Shown here: positions 1 to 8,120 of the stretch, one piece after another
Position numbering within the stretch: the stretch's first letter is position 1
Layout of the letters: each line of letters begins with the position of its first letter
Notes under the pieces: generated by a model
Databases searched by the model: none
Seen by the model: the letters and a program-made list of their open reading frames with translations, nothing else
Told to the model about the DNA's origin: nothing
NCBI GenBank assembly: GCA_946480825.1
Contig: CAMLLG010000114.1
Location: 1-8,120 of the forward strand
Origin: an uncultured Lysobacteraceae bacterium
GTDB lineage: Bacteria; Pseudomonadota; Gammaproteobacteria; Xanthomonadales; Xanthomonadaceae
DNA length: 8,120 bases
Reading direction: 5' to 3'
Made by a program: the position numbers and the translations under genes

Positions 1-1223
1 AGCGCATGCAGCATCAGACCCATCACTCGATCCGCACAAATGCGCTCGTGGATCTCGGCGGTCAGGGCGAAGTCGTCTCCGAAATCGTCGACATGCATGA
101 CGAACGGATAGTTGGTCCGATCGTGCCCGCCGAGATACTCGACACCTTCGAGCATCGGCAATGCGTCGTTGCCGAGGTCCGACGTGTATCGGTAGTTCAA
201 CAGACTGGTGAACAGCGGCAGATTCGCGGACACCCCGCTGCATCGCTGCGCGAGCGCCAGCGACGCATGTTCGTGCCGGAGCAGCGCATGCAGGGCGCCA
301 TGCGTCCGCTTCAGCGCCTGCTCCACACTGCCGTCTCCCAGGCGCACGCGCAGCGGCAGCGTATTGAGGAACATGCCCAGCGCTCTGGCGGCAGTGGCGC
401 CGCCCTGCATACGTCCGAACAGCACGGTGCCGAACACCACGTCGTCTCGGCCGGTGCAGCACGCCAACACCATGGCCCAGGCCAGATGGAACAGACTCGC
501 CGGGCTGGTGCCGCGCGCCCTGCAATGTCCGCGAAGACGATCCGCCAATCCGGCATCCAGACGGCGTGCGGAACGGCGTGCGTTCGCCCCATCGCCCTGC
601 ACATCCATCAATCCGAATGGCGCTGTCGACTCGGTCACGTCCTGCAGTTGTTCACGGAAGTACAGCGCGTGCTCTTCGTCGCGCATGCCCTGGCGGGCGC
701 GGATCACGAATTGCCTGAAGGGCACCGGCGGCGGCAACTCCGCCTGTCGGCCCTCGTGGATCATCGCGATTTCCCGGATCAGCGACTCGGATGCGGTATG
801 GTCCAGCACCAGATGATGATGGATCAGTTGCAACAACCACCGACCGGTCGACACATCGTAGGACACGCGTGCGCGAAGCATCGGGGCTCTGCGCACGTCG
901 ATGCGGATCCTGGCGGGGTCCTCGTCGATCCGGAAGGCGTCGGACCCATCGCCGGAATCCGGATCGATGACCATCTCTTCCACGACCGCACGCGCCGTGC
1001 GCGATACGACCTGCACGGGATCATCGAGTCCTTCCCAGTGCACCGACGTGCGCAGAATGTCGTGCCGCGCGATCACGTCGTCGAGAATGGAAAGAAAGCC
1101 ATCCAGTCGTGACCGGCTGTCGAAGCGCAGCAGGGTCGGCAACACGTAGGCATCGGTGGCGTCCTGCAGACGATGATGGAACAGGATGCCTTCCTGCAGC
1201 GGCGCCAGCGGATACACGTCCTG
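1..1223 (-). other. Dual epimerisation/condensation (E/C) domain, nearly complete
   Basis: From residue 103 to the window edge the second NRPS is a condensation domain with intact HHLVLDH (238-244). Several blocks are, from memory, typical of the dual E/C subtype of proteobacterial NRPSs: PGGAGNIQDVYPLAPLQEG, FHH, APFGLMDVQGDG, FGRMQGGA, LALAQRCSGV and LLNYRY. The extra N-terminal His motif of this subtype, HH[I/L]xxxxGD, appears as HHRLQDATD (118-126): both His and the Asp are present, but the I/L is Arg and the Gly is Thr. A plain D-donor (DCL) role is the alternative, but no upstream epimerase is visible to supply a D residue. Confidence 0.78.
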
Positions 1224-1525
1224 GATGTTGCCCGCGCCGCCCGGGATCGCATCGACCAGACGATCGATCTGCGCCTGATCCATTTTCACCAGAGGCAGCA
1301 TGTCGGGGGTGATCGCGGAGACGCCCTCGGGAATGCCGCCCGATATCGGGCGACCCCGGGACCGCTGTTTCACCAATTCAAGAAGATCTTCCTTGTGGGC
1401 ACGCAGCGATGCCATCAGATCCGCGTCGGCCAGCACCCGCTGGTCGCCGGTCACCGACAGCCGCCCATCGACGATCCGCAACATGATTCCCTTCGCGTCC
1501 AGTTCGGACAACAGCGCCATCGGGC

Positions 1526-1529
<4 letters not shown>
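1..1529 (-). CDS. NRPS subunit: TubC-type docking domain plus dual E/C condensation domain (3'-partial)
   Basis: This is the N-terminal 509 residues of a second NRPS subunit, open to the left edge with no stop. I translated it by hand. Residues 4-55 (MALLSELDAKGIMLRIVDG onward, then LRAHKEDLLELV) match TubC-type N-terminal docking domains. From about residue 85 comes the lead-in usual for dual epimerisation/condensation domains: IDRLVDAIPGG, then QDVYPLAPLQEGILFHH. The catalytic motif HHLVLDH is at 238-244, and APFGLMDVQGDG (303-314) and GTVLFGRMQGG (367-377) follow. It should accept the aminoacyl or peptidyl thioester from T3 of the upstream protein, epimerise it and condense it with the residue loaded by the A domain beyond the window. 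The GTG at 1529 is chosen as start because an ideal Shine-Dalgarno lies 7 nt upstream; the ATG at 1520 would be 16 nt away. An A-T module presumably follows. Confidence 0.93.
1365..1529 (-). other. TubC-type N-terminal docking (beta-hairpin) domain
   Basis: The first ~55 residues of the downstream NRPS read as a short helix (LLSELDAKG), a hairpin (IMLRIVDGRLSV), a loop and a helix (ADLMASLRAHKEDLLELVK). This is the layout of the docking domain first described in the tubulysin synthetase TubC. Such domains bind the extreme C-terminus of the partner subunit as an added beta strand. Here the partner is expected to be the tail of the NRPS encoded just upstream, which ends RIEEVIL. A linker of about 30 residues then leads to the condensation domain. 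Recognition is by sequence pattern only. Confidence 0.87.

Positions 1530-8120
<6,591 letters not shown>

Noticed and set aside
6..1112. Plus-strand open frame of 368 residues at the left end
   Set aside because: It is antisense to the docking-E/C gene, whose minus-strand translation shows conserved motifs throughout. It has no ribosome binding site or known domain.
1518..1520. ATG as the start of the second NRPS gene
   Set aside because: It would give a 16-nt spacing from the GGAGG core, against 7 nt for the GTG at 1529, and would drop only three residues. It is possible but less likely.

Overview
The window is a piece of a large nonribosomal peptide synthetase (NRPS) gene cluster. It is coding throughout and every real gene reads on the minus strand, from the right edge to the left. 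The DNA is GC-rich, with strong G/C preference at third codon positions. Together with the Shine-Dalgarno sequence and the type of condensation domain at the left, this suggests a high-GC proteobacterium, for example Xanthomonadaceae/Lysobacter-like or Burkholderiales. That placement is an inference; no taxonomic marker gene is present.

Right to left in reading order, 8120-1526 holds the C-terminal 2197 residues of a multimodular NRPS whose 5' end lies beyond the right edge. The visible order is T (C-terminal part)-C-A-T-C-A-T, then a short tail and a TGA stop. All three carrier serines, both HHxxxDG condensation motifs and both A10 lysines are present. The first A domain has a pocket typical of a basic residue and resembling the code I recall for N5-hydroxy/formyl-hydroxyornithine of siderophores. 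The second has a Glu/Gln-like but altered pocket.

A second NRPS gene starts in a GTGA overlap with that stop (1529) and runs off the left edge. It begins with a TubC-type N-terminal docking domain, followed by a condensation domain of the dual epimerisation/condensation type. The upstream protein ends right after a carrier domain and has no epimerase. The expected hand-over is therefore from T3 of the first protein, through its C-terminal tail and the docking domain, to the E/C domain of the second. That would put a D residue at the A2 position.

The most striking DNA feature is a 762-bp direct repeat (2796-3557 and 5976-6737, spaced 3180 bp) with only two silent differences. It covers the end of each C domain, the C-A linker and the A domain up to core motif A3, and stops where the substrate-pocket region starts. 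This looks like recent intragenic gene conversion or block exchange. No promoter, terminator, RNA gene, mobile element or CRISPR array was seen. I found no system of an unknown class; the interest lies in the repeat, the subunit junction and the specificity pockets.
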